The notes beneath the pieces were generated by a model. The model did no database searches. It saw nothing but the letters and a program-made list of their open reading frames with translations, and was not told where the DNA came from. A stretch of 64,000 nucleotides of DNA from Streptomyces sp. NA04227 (GTDB lineage Bacteria; Actinomycetota; Actinomycetes; Streptomycetales; Streptomycetaceae). Each line of letters starts with the position of its first letter. Position 1 is the stretch's first letter. The position numbers were made by a program, and so were the translations under genes. Shown one piece after another: positions 1-8,369 of the stretch. The DNA lies in contig NZ_CP054918.1 of the NCBI RefSeq assembly GCF_013364195.1, positions 1-64,000 on the forward strand, in the 5' to 3' direction.

Positions 1-100
1 TGAGCTGGAAGTATGCGGCCCGCTCAGCAGAGAGCTTCCTGCGGCCCTGAGGGCTCCGCACCTTCCGAATCTCGAAGTCCATCGCAACCCCTGAACTGGG

Positions 101-121
101 GTGTTGCGACGACCACTAGAA
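101..121 (+). repeat. IS30-type terminal sequence, isolated copy
   Basis: This 21-bp stretch (GTGTTGCGACGACCACTAGA plus A) matches, with a single mismatch, the sequence just after the IS30 transposase stop near 38.27 kb. No transposase lies beside it within the window, so it looks like the outer end of an element that starts left of position 1 or has been deleted. The rest of 1-278 shows no convincing gene. Confidence 0.5.
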
Positions 122-278
122 CGGAAGAGGTGGAGACGGTCTTCGGGCCCTCCGCCTGGGAAGAGGTGCAGGGAAAACCCAGCCAAACGCCGAGCTGACA
201 CGGCGCCTCAGAGGGACTCCGCAGGGACGGGCATTCGGTAGTCACGTCCGAATAACTTTCGCTCATGCGAGGGTTCTT

Positions 279-720
279 GTGCGAAAAGGCCCGAGGGGAA
301 GCAGCCCCTTGAGGAACTCAGCGGCTTGCCTCCTCACGGGTCGGCTGTCAGGACGTCGGTACCACGGACCGGCACGCGGCTACACCTACGACGACGCGGG
401 CAACGTCCATTCGATCAAGGACACTTCGAGCACCGCGCAGCTCTCAGCCCACGCGGCCACCCATCAACTCACCGCCCGCCGCACGGTCCCGTTCGGTGGC
501 GTCAGGGGAACGAAGCCGAACGCCTAGCCGGTCACCAAGGGCTTCGTGGGCGGGAGGGAAGACACCCCGAGCATCGGCCTGACCCACGTCGGGCTCGCGA
601 ATACGACCCGGGCCTCGGTCAATTCCTCAGCGTGGACCCATTTCTGGAAGTGGACAAGCCGCAGACACTGAACGGCTTCTCCTACGGAGCACAGAACCCG
701 CTTTGGTGCAACAGGCCGGG
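279..720 (+). pseudogene. RHS repeat protein, core-region remnant
   Basis: Pieces of the conserved RHS core are visible in order but in different frames. GYTYDDAGNV near 380 is an RHS repeat, and KGFVGG followed by LTHVG lies near 540-600. AREYDPGLGQFLSVDP near 595-650, then GFSYGAQNPLW near 675-710, form the RHS hyperconserved end. An in-frame TAG at 525-527 sits where the family usually has Trp (TGG to TAG), and two further frame changes separate the pieces. RHS proteins are large surface or secreted polymorphic-toxin shells; this one is decayed and its 5' part is absent. It leads directly into the Hint-domain reading frame. Confidence 0.75.
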
Positions 721-1602
721 TCCTCGGGCGGCGGGGGCGTGAATGGGCCTCAGTACGGTCCCACCGCGTTGAACAAGTGGGCTGAATCCAAGCTCAAGTG
801 GCTGGCCTCGCCCCGCTCTGTGAAGGCTGCGTGGTACATCGTCGGACCTGACCTAGAAGCCCGGGATGAGTGCCATGAGAGGGAGGGCCGCAGTACGGCG
901 TGTGTCAGCGCTCTCGGTGATCTCCCTACGTTCAAGCCGCTCAAGGCTCTGAGCTTCGTATCGAAGTGGTTCAAGGGGAAGAAGAAATCCGACCGTGCCA
1001 AAGACGCTAAGAAGGAGGTGAATTGCCCCCAGTGCTTCCTGGCAGGCACCGATGTCCTCATGGCAGACGGCTCGACGGCCGATATCGAAGACGTTGATAT
1101 AGGCGACAAGGTCTTGGCGACCGATCCCAAGACGGGCAAGACAGAGCCGCACCGGGTGACCCACCTGATCCGCACCGAAGCGGACAAGAAGTTCAACAAG
1201 CTTTCCATAGCCACCGATCAGGCGATCGAATCCCTGACAGCGACACACGAGCACCCCTTCTGGTCCCCGTCCGAGAAGGACTGGATCCCGGCCCGCGGCC
1301 TGAAGCCTGGCATGACCCTCCGCACCGACAAGGGCGACTCGGTCATCGTCACCGCCAACAAGCCCTTCACCATGCATGCGAGGACGTACAACCTCACGGT
1401 GGAGGGATTGCACACGTACTATGTGCTGGCGGGCGAGACGTCGGCCCGGGAACTTGGCCTGTCGCCGATCGAAGCGATCTACGTAGCCTCTCGTGTGCTT
1501 GGCCTGTCTTTGCCTCAGGTGAAGACGGCGATCTATGCGAGCACTGCCTGGCACGATCAGCAGGAGGATTGGCAGCGGCTTCAGTCCGGCCTTGATGAGT
1601 GA
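703..1602 (+). CDS. Hint (intein-like) domain protein, C-terminal part of a polymorphic toxin
   Basis: Open frame of 299 codons that follows the RHS remnant and was probably once its 3' end. Residues from about 110 form a pretoxin Hint domain: CFLAGTDVLMADGS begins it with the nucleophilic Cys, ATHEHPFW carries the block-B histidine region, and LHTYYVLAG begins the last strand. Family members normally continue with a VLVHN-type His-Asn cleavage motif and then a toxin. Here the sequence runs instead into ETSARELG and about 55 helix-like residues ending at the stop. The Hint domain is therefore probably unable to self-process. No immunity gene is recognised downstream. Whether this fragment is expressed alone is doubtful, since the start at 703 is only the first Met of the open frame. 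Confidence 0.65.
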   Translation: MVQQAGSSGGGGVNGPQYGPTALNKWAESKLKWLASPRSVKAAWYIVGPDLEARDECHEREGRSTACVSALGDLPTFKPLKALSFVSKWFKGKKKSDRAKDAKKEVNCPQCFLAGTDVLMADGSTADIEDVDIGDKVLATDPKTGKTEPHRVTHLIRTEADKKFNKLSIATDQAIESLTATHEHPFWSPSEKDWIPARGLKPGMTLRTDKGDSVIVTANKPFTMHARTYNLTVEGLHTYYVLAGETSARELGLSPIEAIYVASRVLGLSLPQVKTAIYASTAWHDQQEDWQRLQSGLDE

Positions 1603-1638
1603 AGATGCTCGCCATTCTTAGGTAGCTATAGCAAATCT

Positions 1639-1671
1639 GAAGCCCCGTCAGCTGTGTCCTGGCGGGGCTTC
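1639..1671 (+). terminator. Hairpin terminator after the Hint gene
   Basis: GAAGCCCCG at 1639-1647 pairs perfectly with CGGGGCTTC at 1663-1671 around a short loop, 37 bp after the stop of the Hint frame. There is no long T run, as is common in Streptomyces terminators. Confidence 0.7.
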
Positions 1672-1887
1672 TGCACGGGGTGACGGCAGTAGTTGACGGC
1701 AACGTCAGCGGACGATGGCTCACCGAACATCCAGGAACACGCCGCACCATGACGCACGCCGAGCAGGGACCCGGCCTCAAGGTGACCCGCTGGTGCGACA
1801 GTTGGTGTGCGGAAGGGTGGTGCCGAACCTGCCTATCAGGGGGAGCAGGACGGTGCGGGAGCATGAGGTGTTCCTCAGCTCTCACGC

Positions 1888-2202
1888 GTGGTGCCTGCAG
1901 GAGTCGGACGAGTTTCAGGTGCCGGTGCCTTTCTCGACGACTGGGATCCAGGAGCCGTCCTCAACGCCTTCTCGGGGTGCATCGACTTGTGCAGCGGCGG
2001 CGGCCATACCCATACGGACCTGGTCCGTCTGCAGGTGTGGCACGGCCAGCCGGAGCCGGACAGGAGTGAGAAGTGGGACGAGCAGGCTGAGAGCGAGTTC
2101 GTCTCCAGTACGGGTGAGGTCGCGATCTGGACGATGGCGCTGGGCCGTGCGGACGAGAACATCACTCTGGCCGCGGGCGGGGGCCGGTGGGGTGCGCGTT
2201 GA
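1888..2202 (+). CDS. hypothetical protein
   Basis: A 104-residue frame starting at GTG 1888, with a stop in the same frame at 1864 just upstream. The protein has a balanced, coding-like composition with the segment FLDDWDPGAVLNAFSGCIDL followed by VRLQVWHG and EVAIWTMALGRADE. No catalytic motif, signal peptide or membrane segment is visible. No family is recognised. Because the region is full of decayed genes, it may be a truncated version of a longer protein; a weakly coding continuation follows in another frame past 2202. Confidence 0.45.
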   Translation: MVPAGVGRVSGAGAFLDDWDPGAVLNAFSGCIDLCSGGGHTHTDLVRLQVWHGQPEPDRSEKWDEQAESEFVSSTGEVAIWTMALGRADENITLAAGGGRWGAR

Positions 2203-2361
2203 GCGGCGAGGACTCCGTCGGCTGCCATCTCTCCGCTGGGTGGCACTCACAAGTGCCCACGAACCGTTGGCCGTTGGCGCCGTCCGGACAGGTAGCGAAA
2301 GAGTGGCTCTGGCCGGCGTAAATGCCTCGGCGGTACAACCGACGACAACTACCGTGCCCTC

Positions 2362-2661
2362 ATGGGAATCAGCGTCGTCGTTCGAGTATTCAGTGGTGAG
2401 AGCGAAGCCCGGTTCTGGCACCCTGCAATTCCTGCCGTGTGCGAACGGGCGTCGAGTCAGAACCTGCCCCTGCTCGGATGCGTCGACCCCTACGACGACA
2501 CTGTGTTCAACCGGGCGCAGCTCCGAATCCTCATTCCGGAACTCCAGGCCCTGGCGGAGGGGGCAGCCGCTGACGAAGCCGAAGCCGTGCGCCAGATCCT
2601 GGGCCTGACCGCCCAAGTCCAGCGCAAGCCCCACCGCTACCTCGTCTTCAACGGCGACTGA
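2362..2661 (+). CDS. small conserved hypothetical protein
   Basis: A 99-residue acidic protein beginning MGISVVVRVFSGESEARFW and ending RKPHRYLVFNGD. The middle reads LLGCVDPYDDTVFNRAQLR, and is followed by a helix-rich segment rich in Ala and Glu. Composition and codon bias are typical of a real Streptomyces gene. It has no signal peptide or membrane segment, so it is probably cytoplasmic. The function is not recognised. The preceding GTG/ATG choices lack a clear ribosome-binding site, so ATG 2362 is chosen because it gives a compact, conserved-looking N-terminus. Confidence 0.65.
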   Translation: MGISVVVRVFSGESEARFWHPAIPAVCERASSQNLPLLGCVDPYDDTVFNRAQLRILIPELQALAEGAAADEAEAVRQILGLTAQVQRKPHRYLVFNGD

Positions 2662-2757
2662 CGACGCTCGCACCGCAGGCGTGACCCGGGACGGCGGTGT
2701 GCGCACCCGCTCGGTGTCGCGTTCTCGGGGCGCACACCCACCCGTGCTCGGCCGGGC

Positions 2758-3084
2758 TCAGCGCCCACGTGGGACGCGGGAGCTGATGGCGATGAAGGTG
2801 AAGGGCCGGTCGGATTTGTCGCCGTAGTAGTTGCCGGTGACGATGCGGACGTCGGAACGGTCGGCCTCTTCGACGATGGCGTTGTCGACCGTATTCCAGC
2901 TTGTGCCGCTGGTGGAAACCCCGTAGATGTTGGCGACGACGGTCGGTTCGACCGTGAACGGGTCGTCGAAGGAGACCTTGTAGGTGCCGGTGGCGGTCTT
3001 CTCGACGCTGAAGCCGTCCTGTTTGTCGTTCGCCTTGCTGCCGTCCGCTTTTACGCGACCCTCAACTACGCGGATTTCGGACAT
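2758..3084 (-). CDS. small beta-rich protein, tandem paralogue 2
   Basis: A 108-residue protein beginning MSEIRVVEGRVKADGSKAND. It is closely related over its whole length to the gene just upstream (3163-3507): both carry GFSVEKTATGTYK, SFDDPFT, EP.VVA and a Y.G.K.DR.F.FIAIS ending. A strong purine-rich ribosome-binding site (AGGAAAGGAAA) precedes the ATG. The alternating hydrophobic pattern and the GFSV...TGTY...F motif resemble the beta-sandwich C-terminal modules of phage tail-fibre and collagen-like proteins; that resemblance is from memory and weak. There is no signal peptide or Cys. The pair arose by tandem duplication and is probably co-transcribed, with a 78-bp gap. Confidence 0.75.
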   Translation of the reverse strand: MSEIRVVEGRVKADGSKANDKQDGFSVEKTATGTYKVSFDDPFTVEPTVVANIYGVSTSGTSWNTVDNAIVEEADRSDVRIVTGNYYGDKSDRPFTFIAISSRVPRGR

Positions 3085-3162
3085 GTTTGTTTTCCTTTCC
3101 TGTGCGGAGAATTCAGCGGGGGCGATGGGTTCTTTCGTGGGTGGCGGGCAGGCCGGTGGTGA

Positions 3163-3507
3163 TCAGACTGGCCCGTCCGGGCCGGGTGTCCTGCTGTACG
3201 TGCCGGAGATGGCGATGAAGCTGAAGGCGCGGTCCGCCTTGGCGCCGTAGTAGTCGCCGGTGATGATGCGGACGTCCGAGCGTCCGACGTCCTCGACCAC
3301 CGCATTGTGGACGGTGTTCTGGCTGCTGCCGTCGGCATTGGTGCCGTACACCGTCGCAACCACGGAGGGCTCGATGGTGAAGGGGTCGTCGAAGGAGATC
3401 TTGTAGGTGCCGGTGGCGGTCTTCTCGACGCTGAAGCCGTGTTGCTTGTCGTTCGCCTTACTGCCGTCGGCCTTTACGCGGCCATGGACTGTCCTGATGT
3501 CGGCCAT
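3163..3507 (-). CDS. small beta-rich protein, tandem paralogue 1
   Basis: A 114-residue protein beginning MADIRTVHGRVKADGSKAND, first gene of the duplicated pair. The start at 3507 is fixed by a GAAAGGAAATC ribosome-binding site; the frame stays open further upstream, but that extension has no coding character. Motifs shared with its neighbour are GFSVEKTATGTYKISFDDPF and DYYGAKADRAFSFIAIS, the last ending in a short divergent tail. It has no transmembrane segment, signal peptide or catalytic motif. Predicted to be mostly beta strand. The function is unknown; the two paralogues might form a homo- or hetero-oligomer. Confidence 0.75.
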   Translation of the reverse strand: MADIRTVHGRVKADGSKANDKQHGFSVEKTATGTYKISFDDPFTIEPSVVATVYGTNADGSSQNTVHNAVVEDVGRSDVRIITGDYYGAKADRAFSFIAISGTYSRTPGPDGPV

Positions 3508-4481
3508 GATTGATTTCCTTTCTTGTTCGGGTGAGATTTGCAGTGCTCCGCTTTCCGTCGGCGACGGGTTCGCCGCAGCAAAGCCACTTGTGTTATCTCC
3601 GATGGCTGCTTTCGGAAACTGATGAGTGGTGAATGTGCGGGTGTGTGGCGGAGTGCAAGTTGATTGTTCTTTGGTGAGGCGTGCGCCCGTGTGCGCAGGC
3701 GTACGCGGTTTTTCGAACGTTGGCATTCGGTGCGGTCAAGTGGCCTGTCCAGCAGGCGGGTTGAGGGCGCAGGAGCGTTTTTCTCGGTAGCTGAAGCCGC
3801 TCGGAAGGAGAGAGAGCAGCTTCCCGGCCGGTGCATTCCTCGCGCGCCCCGTTCCGATGTGGCGGAGTTCCAAACTCGAAAGTGGGAGTGCCGGCCCGCG
3901 AATGTGGCGCGAGCGCCCGGGAAACAGCGCCGTCACCGCGATCGACCACGACGTCTGCTGCGGTGGAGGCCATGGCGTCGGCGTGCCGTGACGGATGGCG
4001 TTGGCAGGCGGTATGTCACGAGCAAGGGCCCGCCCGCCCGGCACTCCATGCCGGAAGGCCAGAGGCGCCCACTGTCCGGAGAGTCAATCGAGACGCCCGC
4101 TGCCCATAAGGCGTCCCCGTCGCGGGTGGCAGCGGCTCCAGCGTGTACGCGATTCCCGCCGGGCTGCCAGGTTACGGATGCCGCCAACTGTGGTGGCGCA
4201 CGCCCCCGCGGGGTACCGGGCCGCCAATTCCGTGATGCGCTCCCGCCGGGCTCAGGCGGCGCGAGCATGGAATCCCTGCCCGAGCAGCCGAACCCCGCCG
4301 CCGCGCCGGGCCAGTACTACCTCCTGTCCACGGTCGAGCAGGGGCACAAGATGCCGAAGGCTCGGTCAGCCGACGAGGCCAGGTGAGCGCGCGCCGGGGC
4401 CACAGCAGGTGGGGCGATGTGGTGCGGACTGTGGCGGCGGAGGTGGAGGGTCGGCGTCGTCGGTGTCCAGGTTGGAGTCGA
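3508..4481. other. no convincing gene
   Basis: About 970 bp with several overlapping Arg/Pro-rich frames on both strands, none with consistent codon bias or a recognisable motif. The part next to 3507 presumably holds the promoter of the small beta-protein pair. A short readable piece near 4267-4386 (MESLPEQPNPAAAPGQYYLL) may be the end of a lost gene but cannot be assigned. Confidence 0.5.
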
Positions 4482-4865
4482 TCAGGGCGTGGCTGCCATG
4501 TCGGCGTCGGCGGGGGTGTCGTGCAGGCCGAGTCGCAGGTGTTCCACGTGGTACAGAGCCTGCTCGAGGAGTTCGGCGACGTGGTTGTCGTACAGGCTGT
4601 AGATGATGGAGCGGCCCCGGCGTTCGCCGGTGACCAGGCCGAGGTTGCGCAGGAGTCGCAGCTGGTGGGAGCAGGCGGACTGCTCCATGCCGACCGCTTC
4701 AGCGAGTTCACCGGCCGCGCACGGGCCCTCCTGTAGGCGGGCGAGGATGTACAGCCTCGACGGTGTCGCCAGGGCCTGGAGCGTGGATGCGACATCGGTA
4801 GCCCCCGCGGCATCCAGGCGTTCGCGGGGGGTGGCAGTGGTCTTGTCGTCGACTCCATGGCCCAT
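4482..4865 (-). CDS. ArsR/SmtB-family metal-sensing repressor
   Basis: A 127-residue winged-helix repressor. ALATPSRLYILARLQEGPC starts the family core, SACSHQLRLLRNLGLV is the recognition helix, and GERRGRSIIYSL is the wing. The C-terminal helix carries D-N-H, ten residues, H-V-E-H, which fits the alpha-5 metal site D-x-H-x10-H-x2-[E/H] of SmtB/CzrA/NmtR-type sensors of zinc, cobalt or nickel. A Cys in EGPCAAGE lies in the N-terminal half. The gene is divergent from a metal-exporting ATPase, with 95 bp and an AT-rich inverted repeat between the starts. The expected role is metal-relieved repression of the pump operon and probably of itself. Confidence 0.9.
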   Translation of the reverse strand: MGHGVDDKTTATPRERLDAAGATDVASTLQALATPSRLYILARLQEGPCAAGELAEAVGMEQSACSHQLRLLRNLGLVTGERRGRSIIYSLYDNHVAELLEQALYHVEHLRLGLHDTPADADMAATP

Positions 4866-4886
4866 GCCGCCATCCTATCAATGACA

Positions 4887-4904
4887 AATGAAGAGCTATT
4901 CATT
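4887..4904. promoter_or_regulatory. candidate ArsR/SmtB operator
   Basis: AATGAA, six bases, then TTCATT forms a perfect inverted repeat in a conspicuously AT-rich patch between the divergent sensor and ATPase starts. The size and base content match SmtB-family operators. A possible -10 for the ATPase (TATGGT) follows near 4913. Confidence 0.65.
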
Positions 4905-4960
4905 CATTCCTGTATGGTGCTGGTATCGCAGCCCCCATGCCCGTGAAGGGTCTCTTTGTC

Positions 4961-6958
4961 ATGCCTTCCTCCCTCATCGAACGTCCGGCTCCGCCCGCTG
5001 CCGCTCCGGCGCGCGGTACTGCCCAGAAGCGGTGCACCCGTGTGTTCGCGCTGGCAGAGGCCCGCTGGGCCGCGGCCGCCCTGGTGCTGTTCCTGATCGC
5101 GCTGCCGCTCCAGCTGACCGGCGCGCCGACCTGGGCGTGGGGTCCGCTGTACGCCCTCACCTACATCACTGGCGGCTGGGAGCCGGGCTGGGAGGGGCTG
5201 AAGGCCCTCAAGGACAAGACGTTGGACGTGGACCTGCTGATGGTCGTCGCTGCCATCGGTGCGGCCTCGATCGGGCAGGTGATGGACGGCGCGCTGCTGA
5301 TCGTCATCTTCGCCACCTCCGGCGCCCTGGAGGCGCTGGCCACCGCCCGCACGCAGGACGCGGTGCGTGGTCTCCTCGACCTCGCTCCAACCACCGCCAC
5401 CCGCTTGGGCGACGACGGCAGCGAAGAGACGGTCGCCACCGCCGACCTCGCCGTGGGGGACACCATCCTGATCCGCCCCGGCGAGCGGGTCGGCGCCGAC
5501 GGCCGCGTGCTGGACGGGGTGAGCGAGGTCGACCAGGCCACCATCACCGGCGAACCCCTGCCCGTGGCGAAGGAGGCCGGCGACGAGGTCTTCGCCGGCA
5601 CCCTGAACGGCACCGGCGCGGTGCGGGTCAAGGTCGAGCGGGACGCCTCCGACTCGGTGATCGCCCGGATCGTGACCATGGTCGAGGAAGCCTCTGAGAC
5701 CAAGGCCCCCACCCAGTTGTTCATCGAGAAGGTGGAACAGCGGTACAGCCTCGGCATGGTCGCCGCCACGCTCGCCGTCTTCGCGATCCCGCTGGGCTTC
5801 GGGGCCGACCTGACCAGCTCACTACTGCGCGCGATGACCTTCATGATCGTCGCCTCGCCGTGTGCGGTGGTGCTGGCCACCATGCCGCCGCTGCTGTCCG
5901 CGATCGCCAACGCCGGACGCCACGGCGTCCTCGTGAAGTCCGCCGTCGTCATGGAGCGGCTCGGCCAGGTCGACGCGGTCGCCCTGGACAAGACCGGTAC
6001 CCTCACCGAGGGCACCCCGCGGGTGACCGACATCCGCCCACTGACCGGCTCCGGCCTCACCGAGGACGAGCTGCTGACGCTCGCCGCGGCCGCCGAGCAC
6101 CCCAGTGAACACCCCCTCGCCCGCGCCATCGTGGACGCCGCCCGCACCCGTGGCCTCGGCATCCCCGCGACGCGGGACTTCAACTCTGCCCCCGGCATCG
6201 GCGTGACCGCCACGGTCAACGGCGCAGCAATCGCGGTCGGCGCCCCGGCCCGGCTCCTGGGCGGAGCCACCGACCCGCGCTCCGCCAAGACGGCGGTGCT
6301 CGCCGAGGAACTGGAGGACGGCGGCCGCACCGCCGTCCTCGTCGAGCGCGACGGCATCCCGGTTGGCATCCTCGGCATCGCCGACCGCCTGCGCCCGGAC
6401 GCCGCCGCCACCGTCACCGCCCTCAAGGCCCTCACCGGCGCGACCCCGATGCTGGTGACCGGCGACAACCCGCGCGCCGCCGCCCGCCTCGCGACCGAGG
6501 TCGGCATGGTGGCCGACGACGTACATGCCGGACTCCTGCCCCAGGACAAGGTCGAGGCGGTACGTCGCCTGGAGGCCAGCGGCCGCAAGGTGCTGGTCAT
6601 CGGCGACGGCGTCAACGACGCCCCTGCGCTGGCTGCCGCCCACACTGGCATTGCCATGGGCCGCGCCGGCTCCGACCTCGCCCTGGAGACCGCCGACGCG
6701 GTCATCGTCCGTGACGAACTCGCCACCGTTCCCAAGGTTGTTGCTCTGTCCCGTGCAGCCCGGCGTCTGGTGGTTCAGAACCTGGTCATCGCCGGGGTGT
6801 TCATCACCGGCCTGGTCGTCTGGGACCTGGTTGCCACCCTGCCGCTGCCGCTCGGTGTCCTGGGCCACGAGGGCTCCACCGTCATCGTTGGCCTCAACGG
6901 CCTGCGCCTGCTGCGCGATGCGGCCTGGCAGCGCGCTGGCACCGACGGTGTCCAGTGA
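4961..6958 (+). CDS. P1B-4-type heavy-metal-exporting P-type ATPase
   Basis: A 665-residue inner-membrane pump. ATG 4961 (MPSSLIERPAPP) has GAAGGG about ten bases upstream; ATG 4937 is an alternative. The actuator has TGEPLP, the ion channel helix has SPC (about residues 299-301), the phosphorylation site is DKTGT (D343), the nucleotide domain has SEHPLA, and the hinge is GDGVNDAPAL (about 548). Near the end, HEGST (H636) in the last membrane helix is diagnostic of the P1B-4 subgroup (CoaT/CtpD/CtpJ), which exports cobalt, iron or related divalent metals. As in that subgroup, there is no N-terminal CxxC metal-binding domain. It overlaps the ferredoxin gene by 4 bp and is divergent from the SmtB-like sensor. 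Confidence 0.92.
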   Translation: MPSSLIERPAPPAAAPARGTAQKRCTRVFALAEARWAAAALVLFLIALPLQLTGAPTWAWGPLYALTYITGGWEPGWEGLKALKDKTLDVDLLMVVAAIGAASIGQVMDGALLIVIFATSGALEALATARTQDAVRGLLDLAPTTATRLGDDGSEETVATADLAVGDTILIRPGERVGADGRVLDGVSEVDQATITGEPLPVAKEAGDEVFAGTLNGTGAVRVKVERDASDSVIARIVTMVEEASETKAPTQLFIEKVEQRYSLGMVAATLAVFAIPLGFGADLTSSLLRAMTFMIVASPCAVVLATMPPLLSAIANAGRHGVLVKSAVVMERLGQVDAVALDKTGTLTEGTPRVTDIRPLTGSGLTEDELLTLAAAAEHPSEHPLARAIVDAARTRGLGIPATRDFNSAPGIGVTATVNGAAIAVGAPARLLGGATDPRSAKTAVLAEELEDGGRTAVLVERDGIPVGILGIADRLRPDAAATVTALKALTGATPMLVTGDNPRAAARLATEVGMVADDVHAGLLPQDKVEAVRRLEASGRKVLVIGDGVNDAPALAAAHTGIAMGRAGSDLALETADAVIVRDELATVPKVVALSRAARRLVVQNLVIAGVFITGLVVWDLVATLPLPLGVLGHEGSTVIVGLNGLRLLRDAAWQRAGTDGVQ

Positions 6959-7368
6959 GCAGGCGCACCCGGCGGTCTGCCTCCACAGGCCAGGCAGGGG
7001 CAGCCCGGCCCACGGTCACCGTGTGCCGGGGCTGCTGCTGCGGCACCTCGGCCAAAGTTCCGCGCCTGGACCATGAAGCTCAGCTCACGGACCTACGCAC
7101 GTCTCTGGCTGGTGTCGCCATGGTCCGGCGCACCGACTGCCTCGACGCCTGCGAGCGCGCCAACGTCATCGTCATCCAGCCCTCCACCGAAGGGCGCCAA
7201 GCGGGCGGCCGGCCCGTCTGGCTCGGCCAGGTCAACGACCCCGACGCCGCCACCGACATCACCACCTGGGTCAAGAACGGCGGCCCCGGCCTCGCAGACC
7301 CGCCCGACATCCTCGACCTCTACACCTTCCAGCCCTCCCGCCGTGTCCGGCACGAACTAGACGACTGA
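6955..7368 (+). CDS. [2Fe-2S] thioredoxin-like ferredoxin domain protein
   Basis: A 137-residue protein starting at GTG 6955 inside the ATPase stop (GTGA overlap), so its translation is probably coupled to the pump. Cysteines occur as CRGCCCGT near residue 24 and C-x3-C in DCLDACERANVIV near residue 62, the spacing of thioredoxin-fold [2Fe-2S] ferredoxins. The rest (VWLGQVNDPDA...ITTWVKNGGPG) fits the same fold. A ferredoxin-like partner beside a CtpD-type pump suggests a link between metal export and iron-sulfur or redox homeostasis; this is inferred from context. The extra Cys in CCC could also bind metal. Confidence 0.82.
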   Translation: MSRRTRRSASTGQAGAARPTVTVCRGCCCGTSAKVPRLDHEAQLTDLRTSLAGVAMVRRTDCLDACERANVIVIQPSTEGRQAGGRPVWLGQVNDPDAATDITTWVKNGGPGLADPPDILDLYTFQPSRRVRHELDD

Positions 7369-7499
7369 CTCCCCAGGTGATGAGGTCATCCGGCACGACA
7401 GATGTTCATGACCCGTGCCCGCGCTACCTCCGCTCCATCCGTCCGCATCTCAATAGGGACGGCGGACGTGGGGCGAGGGACCGGGGCGCAATCAGACCG

Positions 7500-7765
7500 G
7501 CGCGCCCTCTTCGTTGAGGGCGTGCAGGTAGCGCATGGGTTCAGCGGCGAGCAGGGAGCGTTCGTCGCGGCAGGTGGCCAGGAGTTCCGGTAACCCGGCC
7601 GAGGAACGGCCGCACGGGTAGGCCGCGACATCGGTACGGATCGTCAACTGCCCTGCCGCAGCTCGGGTTTTGCGCCCACGGGTCCCATTCGAGTCCCGCA
7701 TCGCATGCGCCGAGGGCTGTCAGTGCCTGACCGCCGCCGGGACCCGCGAACAGGTCGAGTATCAC
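7500..7765 (-). pseudogene. C5 cytosine DNA methyltransferase remnant
   Basis: Starting at GTG 7765, ILDLFAGPGGGQALTALGA matches motif I (the AdoMet-binding DLFAGPGG) of phage-type C5 cytosine methyltransferases. After about 30 residues the frame breaks and the match continues in another frame as KTRAAAGQ and TDVAAYP. It resumes further on as ERSLLAAEPMRYLHAL before ending. The PC catalytic motif is not intact and the C-terminal half is missing. This is a small decayed gene, probably prophage-derived. Confidence 0.65.
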
Positions 7766-7918
7766 GACGCTAGACGGAAGTCGCCCTGAACCGGATCGAC
7801 TTCACCATGGCAGGCCCAAGGGGACAAGTTATTGAGAGTCGAGACAGGGTTGCGACCTTTCGTCTGTGGCGGGCGAAGCCGCGTGGAGTAGAGAGAACGG
7901 ACGTGGTAGACACGCGAC

Positions 7919-8293
7919 ATGGCTGCGTTCATGGCGTTCTTCGATGGCTCGACCACCACTTGGAGGGTCAGCTCAGCCGTCGTGACTGCCACGATCACGG
8001 ACCTTTGGCCGGAGGTCGAAGTCGACCCGACACGACGTAGTGAGGCATGTGCCTTCAGCTGGAGCTTCTGCACGGATGAAGGTCCGTGTGAGGTGTGTAT
8101 GTCGGAAGAGGAAACAGGCCTCTACTTGGATGCGGCCTTGGCGGACTCTGCGCAGCTCGCGTGCTTGCTTCGCCAGTGGATGCCGGACTCTGTCGACTTG
8201 GTGTTCTGCGATCAGGGCTACAACTTCGATGTTCGAGTACGCCCGCGTGCCACCGTGGCGGGGCTCATCGAAGAGGTGGACGACCAGCCCTGA
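7919..8293 (+). CDS. hypothetical protein, possible immunity-like fold
   Basis: A 124-residue acidic protein with good codon bias. Readable segments are DLWPEVEVDPTRRSEACAFSW, EEETGLYLDAALADSAQLAC and PDSVDLVFCDQGYNFDV. It has four cysteines and no signal peptide or membrane segment. The start is uncertain: ATG 7919 or a nearby downstream Met, neither with a strong ribosome-binding site. The size, acidity and alpha/beta pattern resemble immunity proteins of toxin loci, and a Hint-toxin remnant lies 6 kb upstream, but there is no direct evidence. It precedes an HTH protein gene by 76 bp on the same strand. Confidence 0.5.
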   Translation: MAAFMAFFDGSTTTWRVSSAVVTATITDLWPEVEVDPTRRSEACAFSWSFCTDEGPCEVCMSEEETGLYLDAALADSAQLACLLRQWMPDSVDLVFCDQGYNFDVRVRPRATVAGLIEEVDDQP

Positions 8294-8369
8294 TGAGACT
8301 CGTGCCGCGGTCGAGAACGTTCGCTTGGTCAGGGGAGATGGCTCTGCCGACTGGTGGGAGGGTGTGGCC

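Noticed and set aside
3664..4386. 240-codon plus-strand open frame in the 3.5-4.4 kb gap
   Set aside because: Arg/Pro-rich with no coherent codon bias, motif or ribosome-binding site; overlapping frames on both strands are equally long, as is common in high-GC non-coding DNA.
5161..6735. 524-codon minus-strand frame antisense to the P-type ATPase
   Set aside because: Ser/Arg/Ala-rich shadow of a gene whose motifs are all in place.
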